Part shown: piece after piece, positions 34,522 to 43,692 of the stretch
Layout: each line of letters opens with the position of its first letter
Position numbering within the stretch: position 1 is the first letter of the stretch
NCBI RefSeq assembly: GCF_003336225.1
Contig: NZ_QPID01000002.1
Coordinates: 1 to 64,000, forward strand
Direction: 5' to 3'
DNA: 64,000 nt
DNA from: Corallincola holothuriorum
Lineage (GTDB): Bacteria; Pseudomonadota; Gammaproteobacteria; Enterobacterales; Neiellaceae
The notes under the pieces: generated by a model
What the model was told of the DNA's origin: nothing
Database searches by the model: none
What the model saw: only the letters and a program-made list of their open reading frames with translations
Made by a program: the position numbers and the translations under genes

Positions 34522-35088
34522 ATGACTAGGTTGAGCGAATTAGAAAAAATGCTGTCTGGTGATATCTATGATCCCAGCGATGAAGTATTAACAATGTTGC
34601 GAGCAGAGGCGCGTGAAATCACTGCTCGTTACAATGTGACTCCACGTCGAGATCTGGCAGCACGCACAAAATTACTTGCGCAGTTATTGGGTGGCATTGG
34701 TGGCGAGATTAAAATCGAACCTCATTTCAACTGTGATTATGGTCAGCACATCTTTGTTGGTAACAACTTCTATATGAATTTCGGCTGTGTCATTTTGGAT
34801 TGTGCTGAAGTTCGCATTGGCGATAACTGTTTCATCGGCCCTCAAGTGGGTATCTATACGGCTTGTCACCCTCTAGACCCCATCGAGCGCAATAAAGGTA
34901 TTGAGTTCGCAAAGCCTATCACGATTGGCGATAGCTGCTGGATTGGCGGTCATGCGACCATTAATCCCGGGGTTCGTCTGGGTGACAATGTCGTTGTCGG
35001 GTCAGGGGCGGTGGTGACTAAAAACTTTCCGGATAACGTTGTGGTTGCAGGCAACCCAGCTCGCGTTATAAAAGCGCTGACAACGTAG
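34522..35088 (+). CDS. Maltose/sugar O-acetyltransferase family (left-handed beta-helix)
   Basis: The 188-residue enzyme transfers acetyl from acetyl-CoA to a sugar, as a trimer with active sites between subunits. Maa/NodL/LacA features: LSELEKMLSGDIYDPSDEVL at the start, FNCDYGQHIFVGNNFYMNFGCVILDCAEVRIGDNCFIGPQVGIYTACHPLDP (the catalytic His is in TACHP), and KPITIGDSCWIGGHATINPGVRLGDNVVVGSGAVVTKNFPDNVVVAGNPARVI. The chosen ATG fits the family N-terminus. The preceding ribosome site is weak. Substrate may be maltose or glucose, but this is not evident from sequence. Confidence 0.92.
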   Translation: MTRLSELEKMLSGDIYDPSDEVLTMLRAEAREITARYNVTPRRDLAARTKLLAQLLGGIGGEIKIEPHFNCDYGQHIFVGNNFYMNFGCVILDCAEVRIGDNCFIGPQVGIYTACHPLDPIERNKGIEFAKPITIGDSCWIGGHATINPGVRLGDNVVVGSGAVVTKNFPDNVVVAGNPARVIKALTT

Positions 35089-35253
35089 CTTATCAACTCC
35101 TCTTCGCTCTTTGGATATCAGGCAGCACGTGGCTGCGGCGTTAATATCTACTCTGATGAATGCCCACCCTCCCGAATCTCAGCGCATACAAGTCTAATTC
35201 CTCTCGTTATACTGCCCCCACTTTAGAGACAAGGAAGCCTTTTTGGGGGAGTT

Positions 35254-36132
35254 ATGACAACACGTGTATGTAGCCATTGCGGAGAATCACTTGATTTAAG
35301 AAAGGTGGTGACCGCATCTAGCCCGGCCAATATCAACTGTGCAAGCTGTGATTCAGATATCGGCGTAGACAAAACTCATGCTTGGGGGTTTGCTGCGGTA
35401 GGCTTGGTTGTCGCTATCGCCCTATGGTTGTTGATTGAGAAATACTTAGGCTACACCTTTTCAGTGGTGATGGTTGCGGTTGTTGCTTGGTGGCTGATTG
35501 CAGAGTTTGCTTACTACGTTGGACTTAAGTCTGGTGTAGTAAAAAGCACACTTCTACCTCAAGATCAGCTTACTCAGGAAACGGAAGAGGAGGCCTCCAC
35601 TCCCTTCGTTGTGCCACGACTGAAGAACCATGCTTTTGTTAAAGCGATGGATGACATACCGCAGATGACCGATGAAATGCGACCCATTTCTGAGTTCTTG
35701 TTCTCGGATTTGTGGCTGACCTACGCCATTGATGATGGGGATAACTTTATTGCGCTTAGCCCAGCTCTGGCTAAACAACACGGAATTGACCTTGATACGA
35801 TCAAAGCGACAGCAACACAAAACGTATTGCTGTATTTGAAAGATATCCGCAAAAACGAACATGACGGCTTTTTCTCCTTGAGCTGTGAAAACAACATGAT
35901 TGCCAATGCCGTCCTGTTCTCACCGCTTTGGGAGCAAATAGAGGGCGAGATTAACGATGCTGTTGTGATAGCTATTCCGCATCGTGACTATGTACTGTAT
36001 GCACCTCGAAATAGCCCCGATGCCATCGCTAAGCTAAAAGAGACAATGCAATCGTTTGATTACAGCGAGACTCATGCTTTATCCGAACATCTGTATATCA
36101 GAGATGGAGAGTCGTGGGCGGTGATGGAGTAA
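35254..36132 (+). CDS. Zinc-ribbon membrane protein with DUF1444-like domain
   Basis: The 292-residue protein has an N-terminal zinc ribbon (CSHCGESL, then CASC, residues 7-33), two membrane spans (about 44-62 and 67-90), and a cytoplasmic domain. The last part (residues 190-280) with ENNMIANAVLFSPLWEQIEGEINDAVVIAIPHRDYVLYAPRNSPDAIAKL resembles the DUF1444/YtpQ pattern, in which a strand of A-x-P-x-R-D-x-[VL] is typical. The assignment of that domain is tentative. A zinc ribbon next to a membrane anchor suggests a membrane-tethered regulatory or stress protein; no function is known. Confidence 0.6.
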   Translation: MTTRVCSHCGESLDLRKVVTASSPANINCASCDSDIGVDKTHAWGFAAVGLVVAIALWLLIEKYLGYTFSVVMVAVVAWWLIAEFAYYVGLKSGVVKSTLLPQDQLTQETEEEASTPFVVPRLKNHAFVKAMDDIPQMTDEMRPISEFLFSDLWLTYAIDDGDNFIALSPALAKQHGIDLDTIKATATQNVLLYLKDIRKNEHDGFFSLSCENNMIANAVLFSPLWEQIEGEINDAVVIAIPHRDYVLYAPRNSPDAIAKLKETMQSFDYSETHALSEHLYIRDGESWAVME

Positions 36133-36221
36133 ACCTCCCGAGGCAATATTGAGAGCAGTGACATGCTGCGATAGGGCTTAACACTGCCCGCGACCGGATT
36201 TCAGAATCACCCGTTTGGAAG

Positions 36222-36244
36222 ATAAGGGCTAGTTGTCCTAGCCC
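36222..36244 (-). terminator. Terminator of the helicase / helical-protein operon
   Basis: Stem gggcta / tagccc with a 7-base loop, followed on the minus strand by ttatctt. It is 15 bases past the stop codon of the gene ending at 36259. Confidence 0.65.
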
Positions 36245-36258
36245 GACTTGCGTGCTGA

Positions 36259-36867
36259 CTACGCCATACTGCAACTAAATAGAACAAGCCCAGATTGTCC
36301 AATCAACAACTCTAAGCCTGTAAAGCTCATTAGTTGGATGTAAGCTTCTCCGCGCTGTTCGTTATGGGTGACGTCTAGCTGCTTGAAGTCATCAAAGTAG
36401 GGGGTGACCTCTTGCAGTTGCCCTTGCAGTTTTTGTACTTGGCTGTGGCATGTGGCACTGGGCGTGGTGGCAATCAATTCAGTGAGAAAACTGTCGAACA
36501 GGGTGAGATTTTGCGTGAGATCTTTATTGATAGCGCTTTTTTGCTCTGGCGTGAATTTGATCGCTTTGCCGAGAGCTTCTAAACCATCGTCGCCGTTCAT
36601 TGCCGCAGCAATGAGTGAATCAATCGTGTCTGCAGATTCATTCTGATCGATGACCTGTGAAATCATATCCGCCAGGCGGGCGCTGTGTTCGAGAATGGGG
36701 GTTAATTTGCCCTCCATCTGTTCCATGAATTTATTTGCGTCCTCAAATTTTTTCGCCATATCTTCCAGCTCTTGGTCGCTGGGTACTGAATTAGCCAAGG
36801 CTGGCAGGCTAAACAGTGAGAGGCTTAAGATGGCGATGAGCAGGGCTTTAGTGGCAGAACAAATCAT
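36259..36867 (-). CDS. Exported helical protein of unknown function
   Basis: The 202-residue protein from ATG 36867 begins with a signal peptide ending PALANS. A TTG-started form would extend 19 residues and overlap the upstream gene; it is not preferred because it precedes the signal sequence. The mature part is predicted helical, acidic, with regions DQELEDMAKKFEDANKFMEQMEGKLTPILEH and a single Cys pair in the second half (TCHSQ, FSCSM). No family was recognised. It follows the helicase gene by 38 bases on the same strand, so the two may be co-transcribed. Confidence 0.65.
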   Translation of the reverse strand: MICSATKALLIAILSLSLFSLPALANSVPSDQELEDMAKKFEDANKFMEQMEGKLTPILEHSARLADMISQVIDQNESADTIDSLIAAAMNGDDGLEALGKAIKFTPEQKSAINKDLTQNLTLFDSFLTELIATTPSATCHSQVQKLQGQLQEVTPYFDDFKQLDVTHNEQRGEAYIQLMSFTGLELLIGQSGLVLFSCSMA

Positions 36868-36905
36868 TTCGGTGATCCATGTTTTGGTGGTGACAATATC
36901 AGTGT

Positions 36906-39665
36906 CTATTTGTCTATCCTGCAATTGGTTAGGGCTTCACTGGCAACCGTTGTTGAGGCGTTTTTAAGTCGGTTGAGCACCTCTTCAACACAAAGGGCAG
37001 AGTCTACACGCCACAGGCCATAACTGATTGGAACCACATCAAGTGCTGCGCGTTTGAGTATTTTGTACGTCGTCAGGTCGAAGAAATCTACCCAAGGCCC
37101 CGGAAAGCCGATTAAATCAATCGCCAAATAGTGGTCGTCGTATTTGCACAGAATGTCGATATCTGTGCCCGCAATGTGTACTCCACTCCAACAGCGAATA
37201 TTGTGCTGTGCCAGTGCGTGGATCACCTCCTGTTGGAACTGGTCGCAAACAGCACTTTCGAGCTGTTTTGCTTCGTAGTTGCGCAGGTTGGCCCGGTATT
37301 CGGTGAGTAAGTTGGAGGGAAGCTCTGATTCGGTGACGGAAACGAAAAGCTCATGGGCACCACGAGCACGGGTCACGGCGACATTAAACATGTCAGGTTT
37401 GTTGAGATAGACCGCAGCTCGTTTAGATAAAGGGTCTACGACCCATGAACTAAGCATGATGTCGCGTTCTTCGCCTTGAAAGCCATATGGGGTGGCGACG
37501 GTAATGTTAAAACGTTCTATTTGATCGAGCGAAATGCGGGACTGGATCGCCGCGGTGAGCTTTTCTACTTGGGCGCGAAACGGGGAGAGTACGCCGATAC
37601 TTTTTGGCTGCTGTTGCGCGTCAGCATCGCGGATCAGGACTTCCAGCCGGTTAAGTAGCGCTTCGGCTTCGATGTCGTTGGTGCCCTGGCTATCTCTGTT
37701 TCCTGCAACATGGTGGATAATCATCTCGCCTTTCTCATGATCTGGGCGCTGCTGCATGATTTTAAGTTGGTTGCGGTAGAATTTCTGATTACTGAAATCG
37801 ATCAGTTTTGCGCTGCTACGGAAATGTTCATTAAGAAACGCAACATGGTCTTGGTTGTTGATGGCCTGTTGGGCTAGATCCAGAATGCTGCAGTCTCGAT
37901 AACTCAAAACCCCTTTCTGTGTGGAAGGCAGCGCGTATTTTGCGGCCACGGCTTGTTGTTTGGCGTAAGACAGAAATGACACATGGCGTAGTTGTTTGTC
38001 ATCACCCACGATCAGTGCGCGCTTGGCGCGATAAAGAGCGGGCAGGCAGCTTGCGATATCGGTTTGTGTGGCTTCGTCGATGATCACTAGATCAAACAGC
38101 GCGGCTTGATTAGGTATCGCACGATGCAAGCTATTCAGTTGTGCCAGCCAGATCGGAAAGGTTTTTAACAGTAGCCGGTAGTCAATCTGCTCGAACAGAT
38201 CCGCTTGGGTTGCTGACGCTCTGGATCTGATCGCCTTGTTAAAGGTTTGCAGTGTTGAGCGGGATTGTCCAAGTAGGTTTGCGATATTCCACTGGGTTTG
38301 CTGCTGTAACAACTGAGCGGCGAGGGATTCACGTTGCTGCTGCTGTTGATGGATCTGTTGCAGCAAGGGCCATAGTTGGCTCATCTTACGTATGCGTTGG
38401 CGAGCCAGTTTTAAGTACCAACGGCCCAGGCGCGGATAGCGTTGCTCTAGGCTACTGAGCCGTTGTCCGCGTTTGACGCCCGCGCGATTTTTCTTTGTTA
38501 ACCGAGTTTCAGCACGACTTAATTGTTCATTTAGGCTGACCACCTGCTGCGTGAGTGCGGCGAGGGCCTGTTCTGTGATGTTGGGTTGGTAGCCGCTGAG
38601 AAGGTCGTTTAGATAGCTTTTTAGTTGACGTAGATAGTTTGGGCTGCCCACTCTGACGTGCACATCTTTCAGGCCATACTGGCTTGTTATCTTGTCGGCG
38701 ATGACGTTGAGCGGATTTTCTGATGAGGTGGCGATCAGCACCGATTCTCCCCGCGCCATATGCTCAGCGGCGACGGCGGCGATGGTGTAACTTTTTCCTG
38801 TGCCTGGTGGGCCAGAGACAAATCCAAGCGGCGCCGAGGCGGCGATCTGGGTTACCTGCGTTTGTACGTTGGAAAGTAGCCCTGGCAGCAGGTCTGCTTG
38901 GCTGGTAACTGCGCTGGTGGATGGCGGAACAGTGTCAAACAGCTGCCGTATCGGGGGTGAAAGAACGCTGCAGGCAGAGATTTTTTCCAGCTCATGGATA
39001 ACGCCCCGTGTGCCTTTGGGTTTTTCTATCAGTGCCACCATCGCCGATGGAACGAGGGTTAATCCGTGCTGCTTCGATAGTTTACTGAGGACACTTTTTG
39101 CTGCGAGTGCGGGATATTTTAGCGCCGGCAGCAGGTCGATAGCGTGAGAAGAGGCGCGCAGCATATCTGCCAATGTCACCGCTTTAAACTCTCCTGGGAT
39201 TAGCGAGAGTGCAGATGCCTTGTCCTTGGTGTGCGTACCGCCGGTGGATGAAGCATCTTGAGGTATCAGTTCGGCTAACAGCGCCTCATTCAGTACAAAT
39301 TCGCTGTTGTCGGCCGTCACGTAGTAGCCTTTTTCGTCTTGGTGCAGTGTGACGTTGATATACACCAGAGGGCTGGCCAGTTGGCGTTTTTCCCCTTTGA
39401 TCTCTGTTGTTCCAGCAATAAACATGCAAGCGTAAATCAGCTGACGTTCACGTTGGTAAAGCTGCACCCGCTTATATAGCGGCTCGGCGATCTCATCTGC
39501 GATCGGCGCACCGGGCATTTGATCGCTCAGCAGCAGTTCATTGCCGGTCAAGGTGACACGATCTGCGGCCTTAATCTTATGCAGGTTCCAAAGATTGAGG
39601 CTGGCGTTATCTAGCGCATAACACGCTTGGTAGTAGCGGATCAGGTCGCTGACTTTATCACTCAT
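36906..39665 (-). CDS. SF1 (Upf1-type) helicase with C-terminal nuclease-like domain
   Basis: The 919-residue protein has a Walker A GPPGTGKS (about residue 284), Walker B DLVIIDEATQ (about 527), GDDKQLRH, SPFRAQVEKL, TPYGFQGEERD and FNVAVTRARGAHELFVS: the AAA_11/AAA_12 set of Upf1-like SF1B enzymes. A coiled coil lies between motifs (about residues 340-440). The N-terminal ~270 residues have no recognised fold. The last 110 residues (QEVIHALAQHNIRCW, GTDIDILCKYDDHYLAIDLIG) look like a PD-(D/E)xK/MTES_1575-type nuclease, though the usual ExK appears as D-x-I, so it may be inactive. The ATG at 39665 (MSDKVS) is preferred over GTG 39689. It starts close behind the M32 gene. A role in DNA or RNA processing or in defence is possible. 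Confidence 0.82.
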   Translation of the reverse strand: MSDKVSDLIRYYQACYALDNASLNLWNLHKIKAADRVTLTGNELLLSDQMPGAPIADEIAEPLYKRVQLYQRERQLIYACMFIAGTTEIKGEKRQLASPLVYINVTLHQDEKGYYVTADNSEFVLNEALLAELIPQDASSTGGTHTKDKASALSLIPGEFKAVTLADMLRASSHAIDLLPALKYPALAAKSVLSKLSKQHGLTLVPSAMVALIEKPKGTRGVIHELEKISACSVLSPPIRQLFDTVPPSTSAVTSQADLLPGLLSNVQTQVTQIAASAPLGFVSGPPGTGKSYTIAAVAAEHMARGESVLIATSSENPLNVIADKITSQYGLKDVHVRVGSPNYLRQLKSYLNDLLSGYQPNITEQALAALTQQVVSLNEQLSRAETRLTKKNRAGVKRGQRLSSLEQRYPRLGRWYLKLARQRIRKMSQLWPLLQQIHQQQQQRESLAAQLLQQQTQWNIANLLGQSRSTLQTFNKAIRSRASATQADLFEQIDYRLLLKTFPIWLAQLNSLHRAIPNQAALFDLVIIDEATQTDIASCLPALYRAKRALIVGDDKQLRHVSFLSYAKQQAVAAKYALPSTQKGVLSYRDCSILDLAQQAINNQDHVAFLNEHFRSSAKLIDFSNQKFYRNQLKIMQQRPDHEKGEMIIHHVAGNRDSQGTNDIEAEALLNRLEVLIRDADAQQQPKSIGVLSPFRAQVEKLTAAIQSRISLDQIERFNITVATPYGFQGEERDIMLSSWVVDPLSKRAAVYLNKPDMFNVAVTRARGAHELFVSVTESELPSNLLTEYRANLRNYEAKQLESAVCDQFQQEVIHALAQHNIRCWSGVHIAGTDIDILCKYDDHYLAIDLIGFPGPWVDFFDLTTYKILKRAALDVVPISYGLWRVDSALCVEEVLNRLKNASTTVASEALTNCRIDK

Positions 39666-39700
39666 TACATCATGCTCGGGCTCGTGCACTGCTTAGGCCG

Positions 39701-41218
39701 TTATTCATCTAGGTATCGACGTTTTAGGTGGTTAACGAAAAAGTCGGGGTTTAACGGCTCGCCCGTCGCCATGGTGATGATCTGCTCAGTAGTGTAACGG
39801 CCACCGTGTTGCCAGACGTGTTGTGATAGCCAATGTTTGATCGAGCCAAAATCACCTTGGGCAATGGCTGCGCCAAAGTCAGGTTGTGTCTTACGCAGTG
39901 ATGCGGTCAACTGCGCAGCATATAGAGCGCCTAGTGTATACGTGGGAAAGTAGCCAAATTCCCCTGCTGCCCAATGCACATCCTGCATACAACCATCTTT
40001 GTCATTCCCTAACGTAGCAACGCCCAAATATTGCTGCATTTTTTCATCCCATAACGCTGGAATGTCGGCCACTTCTATCTGTTCCAGCATCAATGCTTGT
40101 TCGATTTCGTAGCGCAGGATGATATGCATTGGGTAGGTCAGTTCATCGGCTGCGACGCGGATATGGCCTGCAGAAACGCGAGTGATATGGCGATACAGAT
40201 TGTCCGAGGCAAACGCCGAGTGGGAACCAAAATTTTGTTCTACTTGGGGCTGAAGGAAGCTGACAAACTCAGGCGTTCTGGCCAGCTGCATCTCAAACAG
40301 CAGGCTTTGTGATTCATGTAATCCGGTGCTTTGTGCTTCGCCGACAGGTTGTCCGCGCAGCGACTTGGGCAGTCCCGCTTCATACAGGGCGTGGCCGGTT
40401 TCATGGATGGTACTCATCAAGCCATCAAACAGGTCGTTAGGATCAAATCGACTGGTGATGCGAATGTCGTCAGGTACACCACCACAAAAAGGATGGTGAC
40501 TCAGGTCCATACGTCCCCGTTCAAAATCAAAGCCTAACTTCTGGCTGACGCCACGGGCTAATTGAAACTGCTTCTCGGCATGCAAGGGGGTTGGTAGTGG
40601 CATCAGGGGTTGGCTTGCCTGCCTTACGCTGACTTGATTGATAAGCGCCGGCAGGGTTTGTTTTAACCGCGCAAAAATAGGGGCAATAAAAGCACTGCTG
40701 CAACCCGGTTCATAGAGATCAATCAGTTGGTCATAGCGCGCGGCTTTACCTGCTGTGATGTTAGCGTTTTGCTTACTTGCGTAGTCCACCCGCGCGTCAG
40801 CCTCTTCCCGCACCAGATCGACCATGTTTTTCAGTATGGGCGCATATTCTGTCCAGTTATTGGCTGGCCTTAGCTGCCGCCATGCATTTTCTGCTGCCAT
40901 TGCGGCTTGGGTTTTTGCTCTGACCAATTTGCCTGGTACAGCGACGCTGAGGTCGTACTGTCGTTGCATGGCGCGCAGATTGGCTTGCTGTATGGCGGTT
41001 AACGCCTCGCCGGATGCCATTGCCAGTTGTTCTGCAACCTCTGTCGCGGTGAGCAGTTCATGGCGGATTAAAGATAGCTCTGCCATCGCTTCTCCGCGTG
41101 CAGCCGCACCACCACTAGGCATCTGAGTCGCTTGATCCCAGTTGGCTAAATGGTTGAAGTGCGCGAGCTGAGAAAGGCGGTTAAAGCGGGCTTCCAACCA
41201 TTGATAAGGCTTGTTCAT
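39701..41218 (-). CDS. M32 family metallocarboxypeptidase (Taq-like)
   Basis: The 505-residue zinc enzyme removes C-terminal residues from peptides. The zinc motif HETGH is in LMSTIHETGHALYEAGLP, followed at the expected distance by Glu in TGLHESQSL and the segment LADELTYPMHIILRYEIE-like (VAADELTYPMHI). N-terminal helices with LANWDQATQMPSGG are typical of the family. Length is normal for M32 (about 500). Downstream lies the helicase gene at a 35-base gap, likely co-transcribed with no functional tie. Confidence 0.95.
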   Translation of the reverse strand: MNKPYQWLEARFNRLSQLAHFNHLANWDQATQMPSGGAAARGEAMAELSLIRHELLTATEVAEQLAMASGEALTAIQQANLRAMQRQYDLSVAVPGKLVRAKTQAAMAAENAWRQLRPANNWTEYAPILKNMVDLVREEADARVDYASKQNANITAGKAARYDQLIDLYEPGCSSAFIAPIFARLKQTLPALINQVSVRQASQPLMPLPTPLHAEKQFQLARGVSQKLGFDFERGRMDLSHHPFCGGVPDDIRITSRFDPNDLFDGLMSTIHETGHALYEAGLPKSLRGQPVGEAQSTGLHESQSLLFEMQLARTPEFVSFLQPQVEQNFGSHSAFASDNLYRHITRVSAGHIRVAADELTYPMHIILRYEIEQALMLEQIEVADIPALWDEKMQQYLGVATLGNDKDGCMQDVHWAAGEFGYFPTYTLGALYAAQLTASLRKTQPDFGAAIAQGDFGSIKHWLSQHVWQHGGRYTTEQIITMATGEPLNPDFFVNHLKRRYLDE

Positions 41219-41289
41219 TGACGAGGCTTAAACTGAGTAACGTAATGACCAAGGCTAACATAGAAAAACTGGAAATAGATCGTATGCGT

Positions 41290-42033
41290 TCAGCGGGTTA
41301 GCTGGATGAGCCCTTGGCGTTGATGAGGATATTCAGCATCAAGACGCTTCACTGCCCGTAGCGCTTTGTCTGGATAATTACTAAAAATGCCATCGACACC
41401 TAGCTCCTCTAAATAGCGGATATCTGATTCTTCATCGACCGTATAAACAAACACTTTTAGGCCTCTTGCCTTGGCGTCATCCACAAAAGCTTGATTGATA
41501 AAGTCGATATCCAGGTGAATGGCGTAACAGCCTAGCTGCTGGGCAAACGCGGCGTAATCAATGGGACAGCTGGCGATTAATGCCCCTGTGGCGAATTTTG
41601 GCTGCAGTGATACCGATTCGTTGAGTAGATGGTGGTTGAACGAGCTGATGAGAAACTGATTGGGCGTAAAGTTGAGGGCGTTAACCGCTTGATCCAGATT
41701 TTTTAACGTGGGGATGAGGGTGTGTTCGCATTTCAGTTCCAGATTAAGGTCACAGCGACCATCCACCAGTTGCAACACCTCCCAAAGAGTTGGGATCGGT
41801 TTACCGTCGCCTGCATCAATTTCTCGCAGTTGTGCCAGCGTGTAATCTTTGAGTTGTCCGCGGGCTTGTGTGGTGCGGTGCAACCAGCGGTCATGAATGA
41901 CTAACAGCTCCCCTTCGACACTGTGCAGGTCGATCTCAATTGCGTCGACATTCATCTCTAGCGCACGGCAAATGGCGGAATGACTGTTTTCCGGGGCGTA
42001 GCCACTGGCACCGCGGTGGGCGATCACAAGCAT
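41290..42033 (-). CDS. Glycerophosphodiester phosphodiesterase
   Basis: The 247-residue enzyme frees glycerol-3-phosphate from glycerophosphodiesters. The GDPD motifs are HRGASGYAPENSHSAI (catalytic His and metal Glu) near the N-terminus, DAIEIDLHSVEGELLVIHDRWLHRTT (second His), LNLELK, and a late GLKVFVYTVDEESDIRYLEELGVDGIFSNYPD. No signal peptide, so it is cytoplasmic (UgpQ type). The start is ATG 42033, with GGAAG 7 bases upstream; a TTG lies two codons earlier. Single-gene unit. Confidence 0.93.
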   Translation of the reverse strand: MLVIAHRGASGYAPENSHSAICRALEMNVDAIEIDLHSVEGELLVIHDRWLHRTTQARGQLKDYTLAQLREIDAGDGKPIPTLWEVLQLVDGRCDLNLELKCEHTLIPTLKNLDQAVNALNFTPNQFLISSFNHHLLNESVSLQPKFATGALIASCPIDYAAFAQQLGCYAIHLDIDFINQAFVDDAKARGLKVFVYTVDEESDIRYLEELGVDGIFSNYPDKALRAVKRLDAEYPHQRQGLIQLTR

Positions 42034-42266
42034 GAGCAAACTTCCGAATTAAAATTTACACCTACCTTTGACACAGTTGTATGGCAGAACGGTGAATTTT
42101 GCCAATTTTCATAGTGTGATCATCCGCACATCTCCGGCATCGATATGAGCTGAATGAGCGGTTTTTGACCCGCTTCAAGGCAAGAAAAATCAATGACTTT
42201 CACACTAGGCGCTATTGTGTACCTGTAATCAGGTTTTGTGCCGGCAAAAGGTCGAGTTGTTTCAAA

Positions 42267-43682
42267 ATGAACATATTTATTAAGTTGGGTATCTGTTTAG
42301 GATTGCCTCTCGTGGTGTTATTGCTGCCAGTCACAGCCTTCCCGATTGAGGGGCTGTCGCTGATTGAGCAGCGGGTGATCGCGATCTTTTTGCTTGCGGC
42401 GCTGTGTTGGGTATTGGAGCCCTTTCCAATCTATGCGACTTCAGTGTTGGTGATCGTTATCGAGCTGCTGCTGGTGTCTGATAAAGGACTGATTTTTTTG
42501 CGCAGTGGCGCGGAAAGTGAAGGCTTTGGCACCTTGATCAGCCATAAAGCGATTATGGCCACCATGGCATCGCCGATCATTATGCTGTTTCTCGGTGGTT
42601 TTTTTCTCGCGATGGCAGCGACTAAATACCGCTTGGATGTGAACCTAGCGCGGGTGCTATTAAAGCCCTTTGGCCAGAACCCTGCCATGGTGATGTTGGG
42701 ATTGATGGGGATCACGGCGATCTTTTCCATGTTTATGTCTAACACGGCCACCACGGCCATGATGCTCTCTATTCTGGCGCCGGTATTAGGGCTGTTTAAA
42801 GCGGAAGATCGTGGGCGTATCGCCTTTGCTTTGTCGATACCTGTGGCAGCCAATATCGGTGGTATTGGCACCCCGATTGGCACGCCGCCAAACGCTATTG
42901 CGTTGAAATACCTCGTGGGTGAAGACGCTATCAGTTTTGGTAGTTGGATGGCTTTCGCTGTGCCTTTCGTGATCATCATGCTGGCATTTGCCTGGGTCTT
43001 GCTGGTGAAGATGTTCCCCGCTGCCCAGGAAAAAATTGAGCTTAATATTCGTGGCAAGTTTCAGCGCTCGCCAAAAGCAATTTTGGTATATGTCACTTTC
43101 ACGGCGACGATTTTGCTGTGGCTATTTGGCAGTGCTCACGGCATGAACTCCTATGTGGTGGCGATGATCCCTGTGGCGGTATTCAGTGTTACCAAGGTGA
43201 TCACCAAAGAAGATCTGAAGAAAATCAGCTGGGATGTACTCTGGTTGGTCGCGGGTGGTTTTGCGCTGGGGCTGGCGATGGATAAGAGCGGCTTGGCACG
43301 AAACATGGTGGCCGCTATTCCGTTCGATCAGTTCTCGCCTTACTTGGTGATAGCCTCCGCCAGTGCTCTTTGCTTGTTAATGGCAAACTTTATGTCCCAT
43401 ACCGCTACCGCTAACTTACTGATGCCAATTGTGGTGGCGTTAGCCGTGTCGATGGATTCACTGATCCCGCTGGGCGGGACCCAAGCGTTGATTCTCTGTG
43501 TCACCTTTGCTGCATCGTTAGGTATGTCGCTGCCCATCAGTACGCCACCGAACGCCTTGGCCCATGCCACGGGTTATATGCAGACCGGTGACATGGCTAA
43601 AGTCGGTGTGATCATTGGCATTGTCGGCCTACTGATGACTTACGCCATGGTGTTTATTCTGCGTCAGATAGGCTTCGTTTAG
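42267..43682 (+). CDS. DASS (SLC13) sodium:dicarboxylate symporter A
   Basis: The 471-residue transporter probably imports C4-dicarboxylates or a related anion with Na+. About twelve spans. The two DASS signature repeats are clear: MFMSNTATTAMMLSILAPVL with VAANIGGIGTPIGTPPNAIAL, and NFMSHTATANLLMPI with LGMSLPISTPPNALAHATG (SNT/SHT and TPPNA carry the Na+ and substrate sites). The ATG at 42267 starts at the first membrane segment; the longer frame is not supported. It begins an apparent operon with a kinase and response regulator (10 bases, then overlap). A paralogue lies at 49280-50680. Confidence 0.9.
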   Translation: MNIFIKLGICLGLPLVVLLLPVTAFPIEGLSLIEQRVIAIFLLAALCWVLEPFPIYATSVLVIVIELLLVSDKGLIFLRSGAESEGFGTLISHKAIMATMASPIIMLFLGGFFLAMAATKYRLDVNLARVLLKPFGQNPAMVMLGLMGITAIFSMFMSNTATTAMMLSILAPVLGLFKAEDRGRIAFALSIPVAANIGGIGTPIGTPPNAIALKYLVGEDAISFGSWMAFAVPFVIIMLAFAWVLLVKMFPAAQEKIELNIRGKFQRSPKAILVYVTFTATILLWLFGSAHGMNSYVVAMIPVAVFSVTKVITKEDLKKISWDVLWLVAGGFALGLAMDKSGLARNMVAAIPFDQFSPYLVIASASALCLLMANFMSHTATANLLMPIVVALAVSMDSLIPLGGTQALILCVTFAASLGMSLPISTPPNALAHATGYMQTGDMAKVGVIIGIVGLLMTYAMVFILRQIGFV

Positions 43683-43692
43683 GGGAATTTAG

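Noticed and set aside
42431-43057. 208-residue frame opposite the first DASS transporter
   Set aside because: Shadow of a strongly biased membrane-protein gene; the same kind of shadow appears opposite the second DASS gene (49899-50405).
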